Source: Falsiroseomonas sp051859025 (GTDB lineage Bacteria; Pseudomonadota; Alphaproteobacteria; Acetobacterales; Acetobacteraceae). Taken from it: DNA of 64,000 bases. The notes beneath the pieces are model-generated. The model searched no databases. It worked only from the letters and a program-made list of their open reading frames with translations, and was not told the DNA's origin. Made by a program: the position numbers and the translations under genes. The DNA lies in NCBI RefSeq assembly GCF_051859025.1, contig NZ_JBHYGL010000041.1:62001-126000 (forward strand), written 5' to 3'. Shown piece after piece: positions 50,052 to 58,774 of this stretch. Each line of letters opens with the position of its first letter. The first letter of the stretch is position 1.

Positions 50052-50875
50052 TGGAGTTCCTGGATCGCCTCGATGCCAGCGCGACGCGGCGGGAAACGCC
50101 CTGCGGCGATGGCAAGATGGTCTGGCGCTGCTGGAACGAAGGCGCGGGTCGGCCGCTGGTGCTGCTGCATGGCGGCAGCGGGTCCTGGCTGCACTGGACG
50201 CGGCAGATCGAGCCCTTCGCCGCCACGCGCGCCGTGATGGTGCCGGACCTGCCGGGCCTGGGGGAGAGCGCCAACCCGCCTGGCGAGCATTCGCCGGGCA
50301 ATGTCGCCGCCGTCGTGACGGAAGGGCTTCGGCAGCTGGTGCCGGCGACGGAAAGCGTGGACCTCGCCGGCTTCTCCTTCGGCGCCAACATCGCGGGGCA
50401 TGTGGCGGCGCTGCTGGCGCCAAGGCTGCGCAGCGTGACGATCCTCGGCGCAGGTTCCATGGGCACGCCGCGCCATCCCGTGCCACTCATGAAGGTGCGG
50501 GACAAGGAGGGGCAGGCGCGGGTGGAGGCGCATCGCCACAACCTCGGCTCCATGATGATCGCGGACAGCGCGAAGATCGACGACATGGCCCTGGCCATCC
50601 AGGAACGCGCCTTCATCAATTCGCGCCTCCGCAGCCGGCCCTTCGCGACCGCCACCATGCTGTCCGATGCGCTGGCGCGCGCAGAGGGCGTGCCGGTCAA
50701 CGCGATCTGGGGGGATCGCGACCAGGTGGCGATGCCGGACATCTCTCTGCGCACCGATGCGCTGCGCCGCGCCCGGCCCGATGCGCGCCTCGCGCTGGTC
50801 CCCGGCGCCGGCCATTGGGTGGCCTATGAGGCGGCGGACCAGGTCAACGCGCTGTTCCGGGAATGGCTGGCATGA
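50051..50875 (+). CDS. Alpha/beta hydrolase
   Basis: A 274-residue hydrolase. LLHGGSGSWLHW forms the oxyanion loop, the nucleophile elbow is GFSFG (Ser), and the final histidine lies in PGAGHWVAYE. The closest general likeness is to hydrolases that open ring-cleavage products, with the substrate unknown. Start and stop overlap the neighbours (TGATG and ATGA), so translation is coupled with the dehydrogenase and the next hydrolase. Confidence 0.9.
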   Translation: MEFLDRLDASATRRETPCGDGKMVWRCWNEGAGRPLVLLHGGSGSWLHWTRQIEPFAATRAVMVPDLPGLGESANPPGEHSPGNVAAVVTEGLRQLVPATESVDLAGFSFGANIAGHVAALLAPRLRSVTILGAGSMGTPRHPVPLMKVRDKEGQARVEAHRHNLGSMMIADSAKIDDMALAIQERAFINSRLRSRPFATATMLSDALARAEGVPVNAIWGDRDQVAMPDISLRTDALRRARPDARLALVPGAGHWVAYEAADQVNALFREWLA

Positions 50876-51642
50876 TCGCATCCCTGCCCGGCGTGGACCT
50901 GTTCTTCAACGATAGCGGCGGCGATGGCGTGCCGCTGGTGCTGATGCACGCGAACACCGGCAATGCCGATAGCTGGGAGATGCAGACCCGGCCCTTCGCC
51001 GCGGCGGGCTTCCGCGTCATCGCCTTCGACCGGCGCGGCTGGGCGCGAAGCGTGCCCCGGCCCGATACCGGGCCACAGCCTGGCAGCATCGCGGAAGACC
51101 TCGACGCGCTCGCAACACATTTGGCCTTGCCGCGCTTCCACCTGCTGGGCGTCGCGGGCGGCGGCTTCGCGGCGCTGGATTACGCGGCCTGGCGCGGCGA
51201 CCGGCTGCTGTCGCTGGTCGTGGGCGCCAGCTACGGGCAGTTCATCGATCCCGCGATCACCGAACCCTACAGCCGCATCGCGACGCCCGCCTTCAAGGCG
51301 CTGCCGAGCGAGATGCGCGAACTCGGCCCGACCTATCGCGGCTTCGAACCCGCGGGGCTGGCGCGCTGGATCGCCATCGACCGCAACGCGATGCGAGAGG
51401 ATGGCACGCCGCAACCGCTGCGCTCGCCCAACAGCTTCGCCAAGATCGCCACCATCGGCTGCCCCGCGCTGGTGATCGCCGGCGGCGCGGATCTATACGC
51501 GCCGCCGCGCCTGATGCGGCTCTGGGCGTCCCATCTGACGCGGCGCGAATTCCAGGTGATCCCGGATGCCGGCCACGCCATCAACTGGGAAGCGCCGGAG
51601 TTGTTCAACGCGATGGTGCTGGATTTCCTGAAAGGGCGCTGA
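50872..51642 (+). CDS. Alpha/beta hydrolase-fold protein lacking the nucleophile serine
   Basis: A 256-residue alpha/beta hydrolase-fold protein. The oxyanion segment LMHANTGNADSW, the acid region AGGADLYAP and the histidine in DAGHAINWE are present. At the nucleophile elbow the sequence is LLGVAGGGF, with alanine (Ala95) where serine is expected. If the alignment is right it cannot use the usual mechanism and may bind, isomerise or regulate instead. It overlaps the preceding hydrolase by four bases (ATGA). Confidence 0.8.
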   Translation: MIASLPGVDLFFNDSGGDGVPLVLMHANTGNADSWEMQTRPFAAAGFRVIAFDRRGWARSVPRPDTGPQPGSIAEDLDALATHLALPRFHLLGVAGGGFAALDYAAWRGDRLLSLVVGASYGQFIDPAITEPYSRIATPAFKALPSEMRELGPTYRGFEPAGLARWIAIDRNAMREDGTPQPLRSPNSFAKIATIGCPALVIAGGADLYAPPRLMRLWASHLTRREFQVIPDAGHAINWEAPELFNAMVLDFLKGR

Positions 51643-51643
51643 G

Positions 51644-51748
51644 CTACAGCGACTTCTCCAGCAGGTACATCAGCACCACCGCCACGATCGCGGCGCCCGC
51701 GATCAGCGGGAAGGTGTAGGGCATGGCGGGGCCGCGGTGGTCGCTCAT
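51644..51748 (-). CDS. 34-residue single-helix membrane protein
   Basis: This very short gene encodes a polar N terminus (MSDHRGPAMP), one hydrophobic helix at about 14-30, and a short EKSL tail. GGAGAG lies six bases before the ATG, and the stop is TAG. Such proteins often stabilise membrane complexes. It faces the convergent hydrolase gene, whose stop precedes its own by two bases. I do not recognise a family. Confidence 0.6.
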   Translation of the reverse strand: MSDHRGPAMPYTFPLIAGAAIVAVVLMYLLEKSL

Positions 51749-51811
51749 CGTCTTCTCTCCTGTTGCCGGTGACAGGGAAAACGCGGCGCCACGCACGGCG
51801 GTTCGGGAGCG

Positions 51812-52993
51812 TTACGCCAGCAGCGGGCGCAGGCGGAAGGCGATGCGCTCCGCCGTTTCGGACGGCGTTCGCGGCCGGACCAGCATCGCCTCCACCTCCG
51901 CGCGGATGATCCCATCCGCCCGCGCGGCCTGCGCGAAGGGGGGCAGCGCCGGGCGGGCCACGCGCAACGCCGCGGCTTCAGCCGCCGCCCAGGGCGTGGC
52001 GGCGACGTAGCGCGGGTCCGACAACGCGGAGAGCCGCGCCGGGCCGATGCCGTTCAGCCCTGCGCGCACCGCTTCCTCCGCCCCGCCAAGCCGGCGCAGC
52101 GCGCGCATCGCGGCATCCGGGTTCGGCGCGTTGCGCGGCACGACCAGCGCCCGCAGCGCCACCGTCACCGGCGCCGCGCCGCCCTCCGCCCCGGGGATGA
52201 GGGAGGCCTCGATCCGCCCCGCATCCCGGCTGGCGCCCGGGCGGTTCAGCCATTCATGCCGGGCGAAGGGCGCCATCGCCCAGGCGCCGCGGCCCGCCTG
52301 CATTTCCCGCAGCGCGTCGGCTGGCATGAAGCGCGGCAGGGTGCGGGGCAGCACGCCCTCCGCGAACAGGGCGGCCAGGGCTTCCAGCGCGCGGATCATG
52401 CCGGGCTCCGTCACCCGCAGCGCCAGGCCAGGGCCGATCACATCGCCATCCCAGAGCCGCGCCAGGTCGAAGGCGAGTTCCGGCCCATCCGCCACCAGCC
52501 CGGCAATCACCTGGCCATCCGCGCGCCGGCCCAGGGCGGCGCGGCAGGCGGCCAGCAGCGCCGCGGCCGTCGCGGGGGGTGGTGCGTCTCCCGTGAGGGC
52601 GGTGTTGCGGAACAGCGCCTGCGTCACCTGCGCGAAGGGCAGGCCATGCAGCCGTCCCTCCAGCGTGAAGGCGCGGCGCAGCGCGGCGGGGATATCCGCC
52701 GCCGCTTCCTCCACCGGCAGGAACAGAGCGGCGGCGCGCGGCGTCACCAGATGATGCGGCAGCAGCGCCAGATCGTAGCTGCCCACGGCCAGGCCGGCAT
52801 CGCGCAGCGCGCGGTCATAGGGCGTATCGGAGATCGTCCAGGCGATGCCCGGCCCGGCGACATCGCCGCCCCGCCCGCCGGCCAGCTGCGCGCGAGTCGC
52901 GGCATCCGCCAGCATCACCACGCGATCCGCCTGCGCCCGCACCGGCCGCGCCAGCAGGGCGGGCAGCGCGAGCAGAAGGGCACGGCGCTTCAC
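51812..52993 (-). CDS. Exported solute-binding protein, type II fold
   Basis: A 393-residue exported protein. It starts at GTG with GGGAGG nine bases upstream and has a short signal peptide ending at VRAQA (about residue 22). The body resembles extracellular solute-binding proteins with alternating domains (YDLALLPHHLVTPRAA, GRLHGLPFAQVTQALF). No permease or ATPase genes lie next to it. It is downstream of the maleate isomerase-like gene on the same strand, suggesting a role with that catabolic group. The family assignment is by general appearance. Confidence 0.65.
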   Translation of the reverse strand: MKRRALLLALPALLARPVRAQADRVVMLADAATRAQLAGGRGGDVAGPGIAWTISDTPYDRALRDAGLAVGSYDLALLPHHLVTPRAAALFLPVEEAAADIPAALRRAFTLEGRLHGLPFAQVTQALFRNTALTGDAPPPATAAALLAACRAALGRRADGQVIAGLVADGPELAFDLARLWDGDVIGPGLALRVTEPGMIRALEALAALFAEGVLPRTLPRFMPADALREMQAGRGAWAMAPFARHEWLNRPGASRDAGRIEASLIPGAEGGAAPVTVALRALVVPRNAPNPDAAMRALRRLGGAEEAVRAGLNGIGPARLSALSDPRYVAATPWAAAEAAALRVARPALPPFAQAARADGIIRAEVEAMLVRPRTPSETAERIAFRLRPLLA

Positions 52994-53003
52994 CCTCCCC
53001 TGC

Positions 53004-53064
53004 CTCCCGGGTGCTTCACGCACCCATGCGCTCCCGGGTGCTTCACGCACCCATGCGCTCCCGG
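53004..53064. repeat. 27-bp tandem repeat, 2.3 copies
   Basis: Copies at 53004-53030 and 53031-53057 are identical, and 53058-53064 begins a third. On the minus strand the repeat spans the last codons and stop of the maleate isomerase-like gene and the adjoining leader of the solute-binding protein gene, so the 3-prime end of the former was duplicated. Confidence 0.8.
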
Positions 53065-53813
53065 TACCGCTTGCCCCAATCCTCGCCGCGCACCCAGTCC
53101 AGCAGGCTGGCGGCATCCGCGGGCTGCTTCGTCATCGCACGCACGCAGCGCCAGGCCAGGGCATGCATGCAGGAGGTGACGGGCGCATCCCCCACGAAGG
53201 GTTTCCCCAATATGGCGCCGAGCGTCGGCATGCCCGTGCCGAGCATCGCCACGGCCTGCGCCCGCCCCGCCGGCAGCGCGGCCAGCGCGGCGGCGGCGCC
53301 AGCGGCGTTCATGGCGTAGATCGGGTGGAAGGCGCCGTCCTCCATGGCGCCGCGGGACACATCCACCACATCGAAGCCCCGCGCGCGCCAATAGCCCGTC
53401 GCGGCATCGGTCAGGTCGTCGGGATAGGGCGACACCAGTCCGATCCGCTCCGCGCCGATGGCGTGGAAGGCATCGCGCACCGCGGTGGCGGCGGTGATGA
53501 CGGGAATGCCGAGGCGATCCTCCATCCGCGCCACCAGCGCATCCTCCTCCTCGACGCCCGCGTAGTAGCTGGCGCCGGTGCAGGCGAAGGCGATGGCGTC
53601 GATGGGGGCATTGGCGAATTGCGCGGCCGCGCCCGGCAGGTCCCGCAGATAGTCCAGCAGGCGGGCGATGATGGTGTCCTTCGGGCTCGTCAGGCGCGCG
53701 TTCAGCATGGCGATGCCGGCGGGCCAGAGCATGGCGAATTCCGGCTCCACCGTCGTGTTCGCCTGGGGCGTCAGCACGCCCACCAGGCCGCGCGGCGCGT
53801 ATTCGACGGTCAT
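53043..53813 (-). CDS. Maleate isomerase-like Asp/Glu racemase superfamily protein
   Basis: A 256-residue enzyme related to maleate cis-trans isomerase and arylmalonate decarboxylase. GVLTPQANTTVEPEF and FACTGASYY, with the first catalytic cysteine (Cys78), fit maleate isomerase. The second catalytic cysteine is normally in an SCTN motif, but here the sequence is MLGTGMPTL. A later Cys215 in TSCMHALAW is not at the usual place. The chemistry may therefore differ. It overlaps the upstream monooxygenase gene (ATGA). Confidence 0.82.
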   Translation of the reverse strand: MTVEYAPRGLVGVLTPQANTTVEPEFAMLWPAGIAMLNARLTSPKDTIIARLLDYLRDLPGAAAQFANAPIDAIAFACTGASYYAGVEEEDALVARMEDRLGIPVITAATAVRDAFHAIGAERIGLVSPYPDDLTDAATGYWRARGFDVVDVSRGAMEDGAFHPIYAMNAAGAAAALAALPAGRAQAVAMLGTGMPTLGAILGKPFVGDAPVTSCMHALAWRCVRAMTKQPADAASLLDWVRGEDWGKRYRERMGA

Positions 53814-55438
53814 GCCGGTTCTCCTCCCCTGATGCGGGTCGCGATGGCCTCGGCCTCGGCCGGGTCATCAGCGCCGCGCCATGCCACATGCCCGTCCGGG
53901 CGCAGCAGCACCAGGGGGCGCTGCATCAGTTCCACCGCGACGGGATCGGCGACATCGCGCAGCACCAGCGGGACGCCCTGCGCGCGGATCGCCGCCAGCA
54001 GCCCGGGCGCCGCGGCGCCTGGTGCCGCCAGCAGGGTGAAGGCGCTTCTGTCCACGAGGTCCAGCGTGCTCGAACCATCCGCCAGCCAGCCATGCGGGAA
54101 GCGGCTGCCGGGCCAGGTGGAGGGCACCACCTGCCCCTGGTCATCCGGCGGTTCCGCCGTGCCATCCGGCACCACCACGGGGCTGTCGGCGTAGCGGTAG
54201 CCCAGATGCGTGCCCGCGCTGTTGAACTGCTTTGCCATCCAGAGGATGCGCTTCCGCAGCGCATCCCGCGATGCCGCCGACACATCGATATCCGGCGCGA
54301 CCTCCCCCATCACCATGTCGATGCGGTCGGAGTTGTTGGCGCTGATGACGCTGTTGCGCCAGGCCACCGGCTTGCGCTCCGCCTCATAGCTGTCGAGCAG
54401 CGCGGCGCCGCCCCAGCCCTGCTCCACCGCGGCGAGTTTCCAGGCCAAATCCACCGCATCCCCGATGCCGGTATTCATGCCGACGCCGCCGGTTGGCACG
54501 AAGAGATGCGCGGCATCGCCCGCCAGGAACACGCGCCCATCCCGCCAGCGATGCGCGACGGATTGATGGTGGTGCCAATGCGTCGTCGCCAGCAGGTCGA
54601 ACGCGAACGCCTTGCCCATCGCGCGGTGCAGCACCGTGGCGGGATCATCCTGCGCCGCGTCGCGCGCCGGGTCGGCCCAATAGTGCTGGTAGTTCCAGGT
54701 CGAATGCCCGTCGATGGCGGTGAAGACGCCGAAGGCATCGGGCGCCAGGCAGAAATAGAGGTTCGCCAGCCCCTTCCCATGCGCCCCGAGAAAATCCGGG
54801 GAGCGGAAGAGGTAGCTGACATTGCTCCTCATCCGCCCGCGCCCGCCCATGCGGATGCCGAGCCTGCGTCGCACCGCGCTGGCACCGCCATCGCAGGCGA
54901 CCATCCAGCGCGCCGCCAGGCTTTCGCGCTGGCCGGTGCCGGCATGTTCGATGTGGCTGACCACGCCGCCTTCGACCTGCGCGAAATCGATCTGCTTCCA
55001 CCCATGGCGCAATTCCAGCAAAGGCTGGCGCCGCGCCTCCGCCAGCAGCACCGGCTCCAGCGCCTGCTGCCCGATCTGCGTCTTGCCCCAGGGGGACCAG
55101 GCGAGTTCCCGGAACCGCGCCACCGCCTCCGGCGCCCGCCGCCGCACGGCCTCCAGCCCCGGGGATCGGAAGCGGTGGAGTTCATGCCCCGCCAGGCGAT
55201 CGCAGAAGAGGATGAAGTAGTCCTCCTCCTGCCGCATGGCCGCATCGGCCACCTTGAGGTCGAGGCGATCCCAGGCGCGGAAATGCTCCATGGACCGCGC
55301 GCCGAGCAGCGTGGCCTTGGGGTGCGGGGCCGGCCCCTCCCGCTCCTCCACCAACACGGCGCGCACGCCCGCGCGGGCCAGGGCGATGCCGAGGCAGAGG
55401 CCGACCGGCCCGCCCCCCACGATCAAGACCGGCGTCAT
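53810..55438 (-). CDS. FAD-dependent monooxygenase
   Basis: A 542-residue flavoprotein hydroxylase of the PHBH-like class A group. The nucleotide-binding start is VLIVGGGPVGLCLGIALARAG. The ribityl-binding motif is GRVFLAGDAAHLFVPTGGVGMNTGIGDA near residue 290. The C-terminal thioredoxin-like region (about 410-540) follows. Substrates of this group are usually phenols or related aromatic or heteroaromatic acids. ATG 55438 gives the normal start. The gene is coupled to the maleate isomerase-like gene and diverges from a Bug-type receptor. Confidence 0.9.
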   Translation of the reverse strand: MTPVLIVGGGPVGLCLGIALARAGVRAVLVEEREGPAPHPKATLLGARSMEHFRAWDRLDLKVADAAMRQEEDYFILFCDRLAGHELHRFRSPGLEAVRRRAPEAVARFRELAWSPWGKTQIGQQALEPVLLAEARRQPLLELRHGWKQIDFAQVEGGVVSHIEHAGTGQRESLAARWMVACDGGASAVRRRLGIRMGGRGRMRSNVSYLFRSPDFLGAHGKGLANLYFCLAPDAFGVFTAIDGHSTWNYQHYWADPARDAAQDDPATVLHRAMGKAFAFDLLATTHWHHHQSVAHRWRDGRVFLAGDAAHLFVPTGGVGMNTGIGDAVDLAWKLAAVEQGWGGAALLDSYEAERKPVAWRNSVISANNSDRIDMVMGEVAPDIDVSAASRDALRKRILWMAKQFNSAGTHLGYRYADSPVVVPDGTAEPPDDQGQVVPSTWPGSRFPHGWLADGSSTLDLVDRSAFTLLAAPGAAAPGLLAAIRAQGVPLVLRDVADPVAVELMQRPLVLLRPDGHVAWRGADDPAEAEAIATRIRGGEPA

Positions 55439-55507
55439 CCCGCCCCTCCGCGCTTCGCCCGCTATGCTATAGGCTCCCAGCCAGAATCGGGAACGGGACC
55501 CCCCCTC

Positions 55508-56470
55508 ATGCGCCGTCGCGACCTGTTCGCCCTGCTGCCCTTGGCACCGCTCGCCCTGCCGGGCCTGGCCCAGGCGCAGGGGGGCTACCCCAGCCGCCCG
55601 GTACGCGTGGTGGTTCCCTTCCCGCCTGGTGGCACCACCGACTTCATCGCCCGCCTGGTCAGCCAGCGCCTGGCCAGCGTGCTCGGCCAGCCCTTCGTGA
55701 TCGAGAATCGCGCCGGCGCGGGCGGCACCGTGGGGTCCGACTTCGTCGCGAAAAGCGCGCCGGACGGCCACACCCTCGTCGTCTCCAACATCGCGAGCTT
55801 CGGCGTGGGGCCTAGCGTCTATCGATCGATGCCCTACAACTCCGTCACCGACTTCGCCCATATCGCGGTGATGGCGGAAATCCCCTCCGTCCTCGCCGTC
55901 AGCGCCACCAGCCCCATCAGGACCTTCGCCGATTTCGTGACGGCGGCGAAGGCAAGGCCGGGGATGACGATCGGGTCGCCGGGCAATGGCACCTCATCCC
56001 ACGCCAAGCAGGCCGTCCTGCAACGCTCCGCGGGGATCGAGACGACCCACGTCCCCTACCGCGGCAGCGGGCCCATGATGAACGACCTGATGTCGAACGC
56101 GGTGGACGGCATGATCACCACCCTCGTCGAGGCCGGGCGCAACGAACGCTTCCGCCTGCTGGCCGTGACCGCCGATGCCCGCGTGGAAGGCTGGCCTGAT
56201 CTGCCGACCTTCAAGGAACTGGGCCACCCCGACCTGGTGGCCTCCACTTGGTTCGGCCTCTCCGCCCCCGCCGGCACGCCGGAGGCGATCGTCACGCGCC
56301 TCAATGCCGAGGTGCTGACCGGCCTGGCCACGCCCGAGATCGCGCCCCGCCTGGTGGAAACCGGCGCCACGCCGCGCCGCATGTCCGCCCCGGAATACAC
56401 CGCCTTCGTCGCCGCCGAAGTCACGCGCTGGGCCGCGGTGGTCCGCGCCGCCAACATCCGCGCGGATTGA
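55508..56470 (+). CDS. Bug-type tripartite tricarboxylate transport receptor
   Basis: A 320-residue periplasmic binding protein. The signal peptide (1-23, ending AQAQ) starts with three arginines. The TctC family pattern is SRPVRVVVPFPPGGTTDFIAR, ENRAGAGGTVGSDFVAK and VPYRGSGPMMNDLM. These receptors bind carboxylates such as aromatic acids or dicarboxylates. Its divergent pairing with the monooxygenase genes suggests it handles their substrate. No TctAB permease lies in this window. Confidence 0.92.
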   Translation: MRRRDLFALLPLAPLALPGLAQAQGGYPSRPVRVVVPFPPGGTTDFIARLVSQRLASVLGQPFVIENRAGAGGTVGSDFVAKSAPDGHTLVVSNIASFGVGPSVYRSMPYNSVTDFAHIAVMAEIPSVLAVSATSPIRTFADFVTAAKARPGMTIGSPGNGTSSHAKQAVLQRSAGIETTHVPYRGSGPMMNDLMSNAVDGMITTLVEAGRNERFRLLAVTADARVEGWPDLPTFKELGHPDLVASTWFGLSAPAGTPEAIVTRLNAEVLTGLATPEIAPRLVETGATPRRMSAPEYTAFVAAEVTRWAAVVRAANIRAD

Positions 56471-56637
56471 TGGCCGGGAAACCGCCACCCCCCGGCAGCA
56501 AGGCCGAACGGGAAGCCCGGCTGGCCGCGGCGCTGCGGGAGAACCTGCGCAAGCGGAAGGCCCAGGCCCGTGCCCGGGCCGAGGACCAGCCGTCCCCGCC
56601 GCCAGCCGCGCCGCCCGCGGACTCGCCAAAGGGCTAG
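56470..56637 (+). CDS. Small basic conserved-type protein
   Basis: A 55-residue cytoplasmic protein with GSKAEREARLAAALRENLRKRKAQARARAE, a strongly charged helix rich in Arg and Lys, and a Pro/Ala tail. It overlaps the stop of the receptor gene (TGATG). Similar short helical proteins next to dcd or related genes are familiar in this group, but no function is known to me. It may bind nucleic acid or ribosomes, which is inference. Confidence 0.6.
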   Translation: MAGKPPPPGSKAEREARLAAALRENLRKRKAQARARAEDQPSPPPAAPPADSPKG

Positions 56638-56696
56638 CCCCCCCGGCCCGCCTGGGGTAACCCACGGCCCCGACGACCGAGAGGCCCACCACCCCC

Positions 56697-57251
56697 ATGT
56701 CCATCATGCCCGACACCTGGATCCGCCAGATGGCCCAGGACAAGGCCATGATCGAACCCTTCGTCGAAAGCCAGCGACGGGAAGGGGTGATCAGCTACGG
56801 CCTGTCCTCCTTCGGCTATGACGCGCGGCTGGCCGACGAATTCAAGATTTTTACCAATGTGGACAACGCGATCGTCGATCCCAAGGTCTTCTCGGACCAG
56901 GGCTTCGTCACGCGGCGCGGGGATACCTGCATCATCCCGCCCAACAGCTTCGTGCTGTGCCACACCATCGAATACTTCCGCATCCCGCGCGACGTGCTGG
57001 TCATCTGCCTCGGCAAATCCACCTATGCGCGCTGCGGCCTGATCGTGAACGTCACCCCCCTGGAACCCGAATGGGAAGGCCAGGTCACGATCGAAATCAG
57101 CAACACCACCCCCCTGCCCGCCCGCATCTACGCGAACGAAGGCATCTGCCAGTTCCTGTTCCTGAAAGGCGCCAGCGCCCCCGAAACCAGCTACGCCGAC
57201 CGCAAGGGCAAATACATGCGCCAACGCGGCGTGTCGCTGCCACGGCTCTGA
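56697..57251 (+). CDS. dcd: dCTP deaminase
   Basis: A 184-residue trimeric enzyme that deaminates dCTP to dUTP, the major source of dUMP for thymidylate synthesis. The nucleotide-binding segments GKSTYARCGLIVNVTPLEPEWEG and NTTPLPARIYANEGICQFLF are diagnostic. ATG 56697 is the outermost start, and an ATG three codons later is possible. A hairpin-rich element begins a few bases after its stop. Confidence 0.96.
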   Translation: MSIMPDTWIRQMAQDKAMIEPFVESQRREGVISYGLSSFGYDARLADEFKIFTNVDNAIVDPKVFSDQGFVTRRGDTCIIPPNSFVLCHTIEYFRIPRDVLVICLGKSTYARCGLIVNVTPLEPEWEGQVTIEISNTTPLPARIYANEGICQFLFLKGASAPETSYADRKGKYMRQRGVSLPRL

Positions 57252-57254
57252 GGC

Positions 57255-57495
57255 GTGGCGCGGGTTCTTGCCAGGGGGCTTTGCCCCCCGGCACCCCCCA
57301 CCAGGGTCGGACGCATGTGTCCGACGGGGGCTCCTGGACCACAATCTGATGGGATCAGGGGAGAGGGGCCAGAGCGCGCGCGACACAGTGGTCCCGCCGG
57401 CCCCTCTCCCCTGATCCCATGAAAGGGGTTCCGAGGGGCCGCTGCCCCTCGGTGGGGAGCGCGAGGGGCAGCGCCCCTCGCAGGAACCGCGCCAC
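57255..57495. repeat. 241-bp hairpin-rich element with nested inverted repeats
   Basis: Between dcd and murA lies a set of nested inverted repeats. Outer termini of about 15 bp (57255-57270 and 57481-57495) differ by one base and one indel. Inside is a perfect 22-bp inverted repeat (57349-57370 with 57399-57420) around a 28-base centre. Four small hairpins lie in the arms: 57269-57293, 57306-57325, 57431-57452 and 57461-57481. The layout suggests a REP/MITE-type element. It contains no gene. Confidence 0.7.
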
Positions 57496-57520
57496 ACTCT
57501 AGAGTCGGAGGCCACGCGCC

Positions 57521-58774
57521 ATGGACCGTATTCGCATTCGCGGGGGCAGGCCGCTCAACGGGTCCATTCCGATCGGGGGGGCCAAGAATGCCACGCTGCC
57601 CTTGATGGCGGCGGGGCTGCTCAGCGATGGGCCGCTGGTGCTGGAGAATGCGCCTGATCTCGCGGATATCGCGACCATGCGGAATCTGTTGTCCCAGCAT
57701 GGGCTGACGGTGGTGCATGACCGCGCGGCGCGGACGCTGACCATGTCCGGGGCGGCAAATAATCTGGAGGCGCCCTACGACCTGGTGCGCAAGATGCGCG
57801 CCTCCGTCCTGGTGATGGGCCCGCTGGTGGCGCGGTTCGGGGAGGCCCGGGTGAGCCTGCCGGGCGGCTGCGCCATCGGCACGCGGCCCGTGGACCTCCA
57901 CATCAAGGGGCTGGAGCAGATGGGCGCCGTCTTCGACCTCGAAGGCGGGTACATGCATGCGAAGGCGCCGCAGGGGTTGAAGGGCGCGCGGATCATCTTC
58001 CCGCAGGTCAGTGTCGGGGCGACCGAGAATTTGCTGATGGCCGCCTGCCTGGCGGATGGCGTCACGGAGCTGGTGAATGCGGCGCGGGAGCCGGAGATCG
58101 GCGACCTCGCCATGTGCCTGATGCGCATGGGTGCGCGGATCGAGGGCATCGGCACCGACCGCCTGGTGATCGAGGGCGGCAAGACCCTGGGTGCCGCGAC
58201 GCATCCCATCATCCCCGACCGGATCGAGGCCGGCACCTATGCCTGCGCCGCCGCCATCACGGGGGGTTCCGTGTTCCTGGAAGGCGCCCGGATGGTCGAC
58301 CTCGGCGCCGTGGTCCGCGTGATGCGGGAGGCCGGCGTGGATGTGGCGGAGGAGAATGGCGGGCTGCGCGTCACGCGCCTCAACGGGTTGCGCGGCGCCG
58401 ATGTGATGACGGAGCCCTTCCCCGGCTTCGCCACCGACATGCAGGCGCAGTTCATGGCGCTGATGTGCGTCGCCGAGGGGGCGTCGATGATCACGGAGAC
58501 GATCTTCGAGAACCGCTTCATGCATGTGCCGGAGCTGACGCGCATGGGTGCGCGCATCAAGTATCACGGCCAGAGCGCCATCGTCCGCGGCGTGCCGAAG
58601 CTGAGTGGCGCGCCGGTGATGGCGACGGATTTGCGCGCCTCCGTCAGCCTGGTGCTGGCCGGCCTGGCGGCGCAGGGGGAGACGATCGTGAACCGGGTCT
58701 ATCACCTCGACCGCGGGTATGAATCCATCGAGCGGAAGCTGGGCGCCGTTGGGGCGGAGATCGAGCGGGTGTGA
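57521..58774 (+). CDS. murA: UDP-N-acetylglucosamine 1-carboxyvinyltransferase
   Basis: A 417-residue enzyme that transfers enolpyruvate to UDP-GlcNAc, the first committed step of peptidoglycan synthesis. Lys22-Asn23 in GGAKNATLP and the catalytic Cys117 in PGGCAIGTRPVDLH are in place. The two inside-out alpha/beta domains have the normal length. GGAGG lies nine bases before ATG 57521. The cysteine predicts fosfomycin sensitivity at the target level. The acyltransferase gene overlaps its stop (GTGA). Confidence 0.97.
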   Translation: MDRIRIRGGRPLNGSIPIGGAKNATLPLMAAGLLSDGPLVLENAPDLADIATMRNLLSQHGLTVVHDRAARTLTMSGAANNLEAPYDLVRKMRASVLVMGPLVARFGEARVSLPGGCAIGTRPVDLHIKGLEQMGAVFDLEGGYMHAKAPQGLKGARIIFPQVSVGATENLLMAACLADGVTELVNAAREPEIGDLAMCLMRMGARIEGIGTDRLVIEGGKTLGAATHPIIPDRIEAGTYACAAAITGGSVFLEGARMVDLGAVVRVMREAGVDVAEENGGLRVTRLNGLRGADVMTEPFPGFATDMQAQFMALMCVAEGASMITETIFENRFMHVPELTRMGARIKYHGQSAIVRGVPKLSGAPVMATDLRASVSLVLAGLAAQGETIVNRVYHLDRGYESIERKLGAVGAEIERV

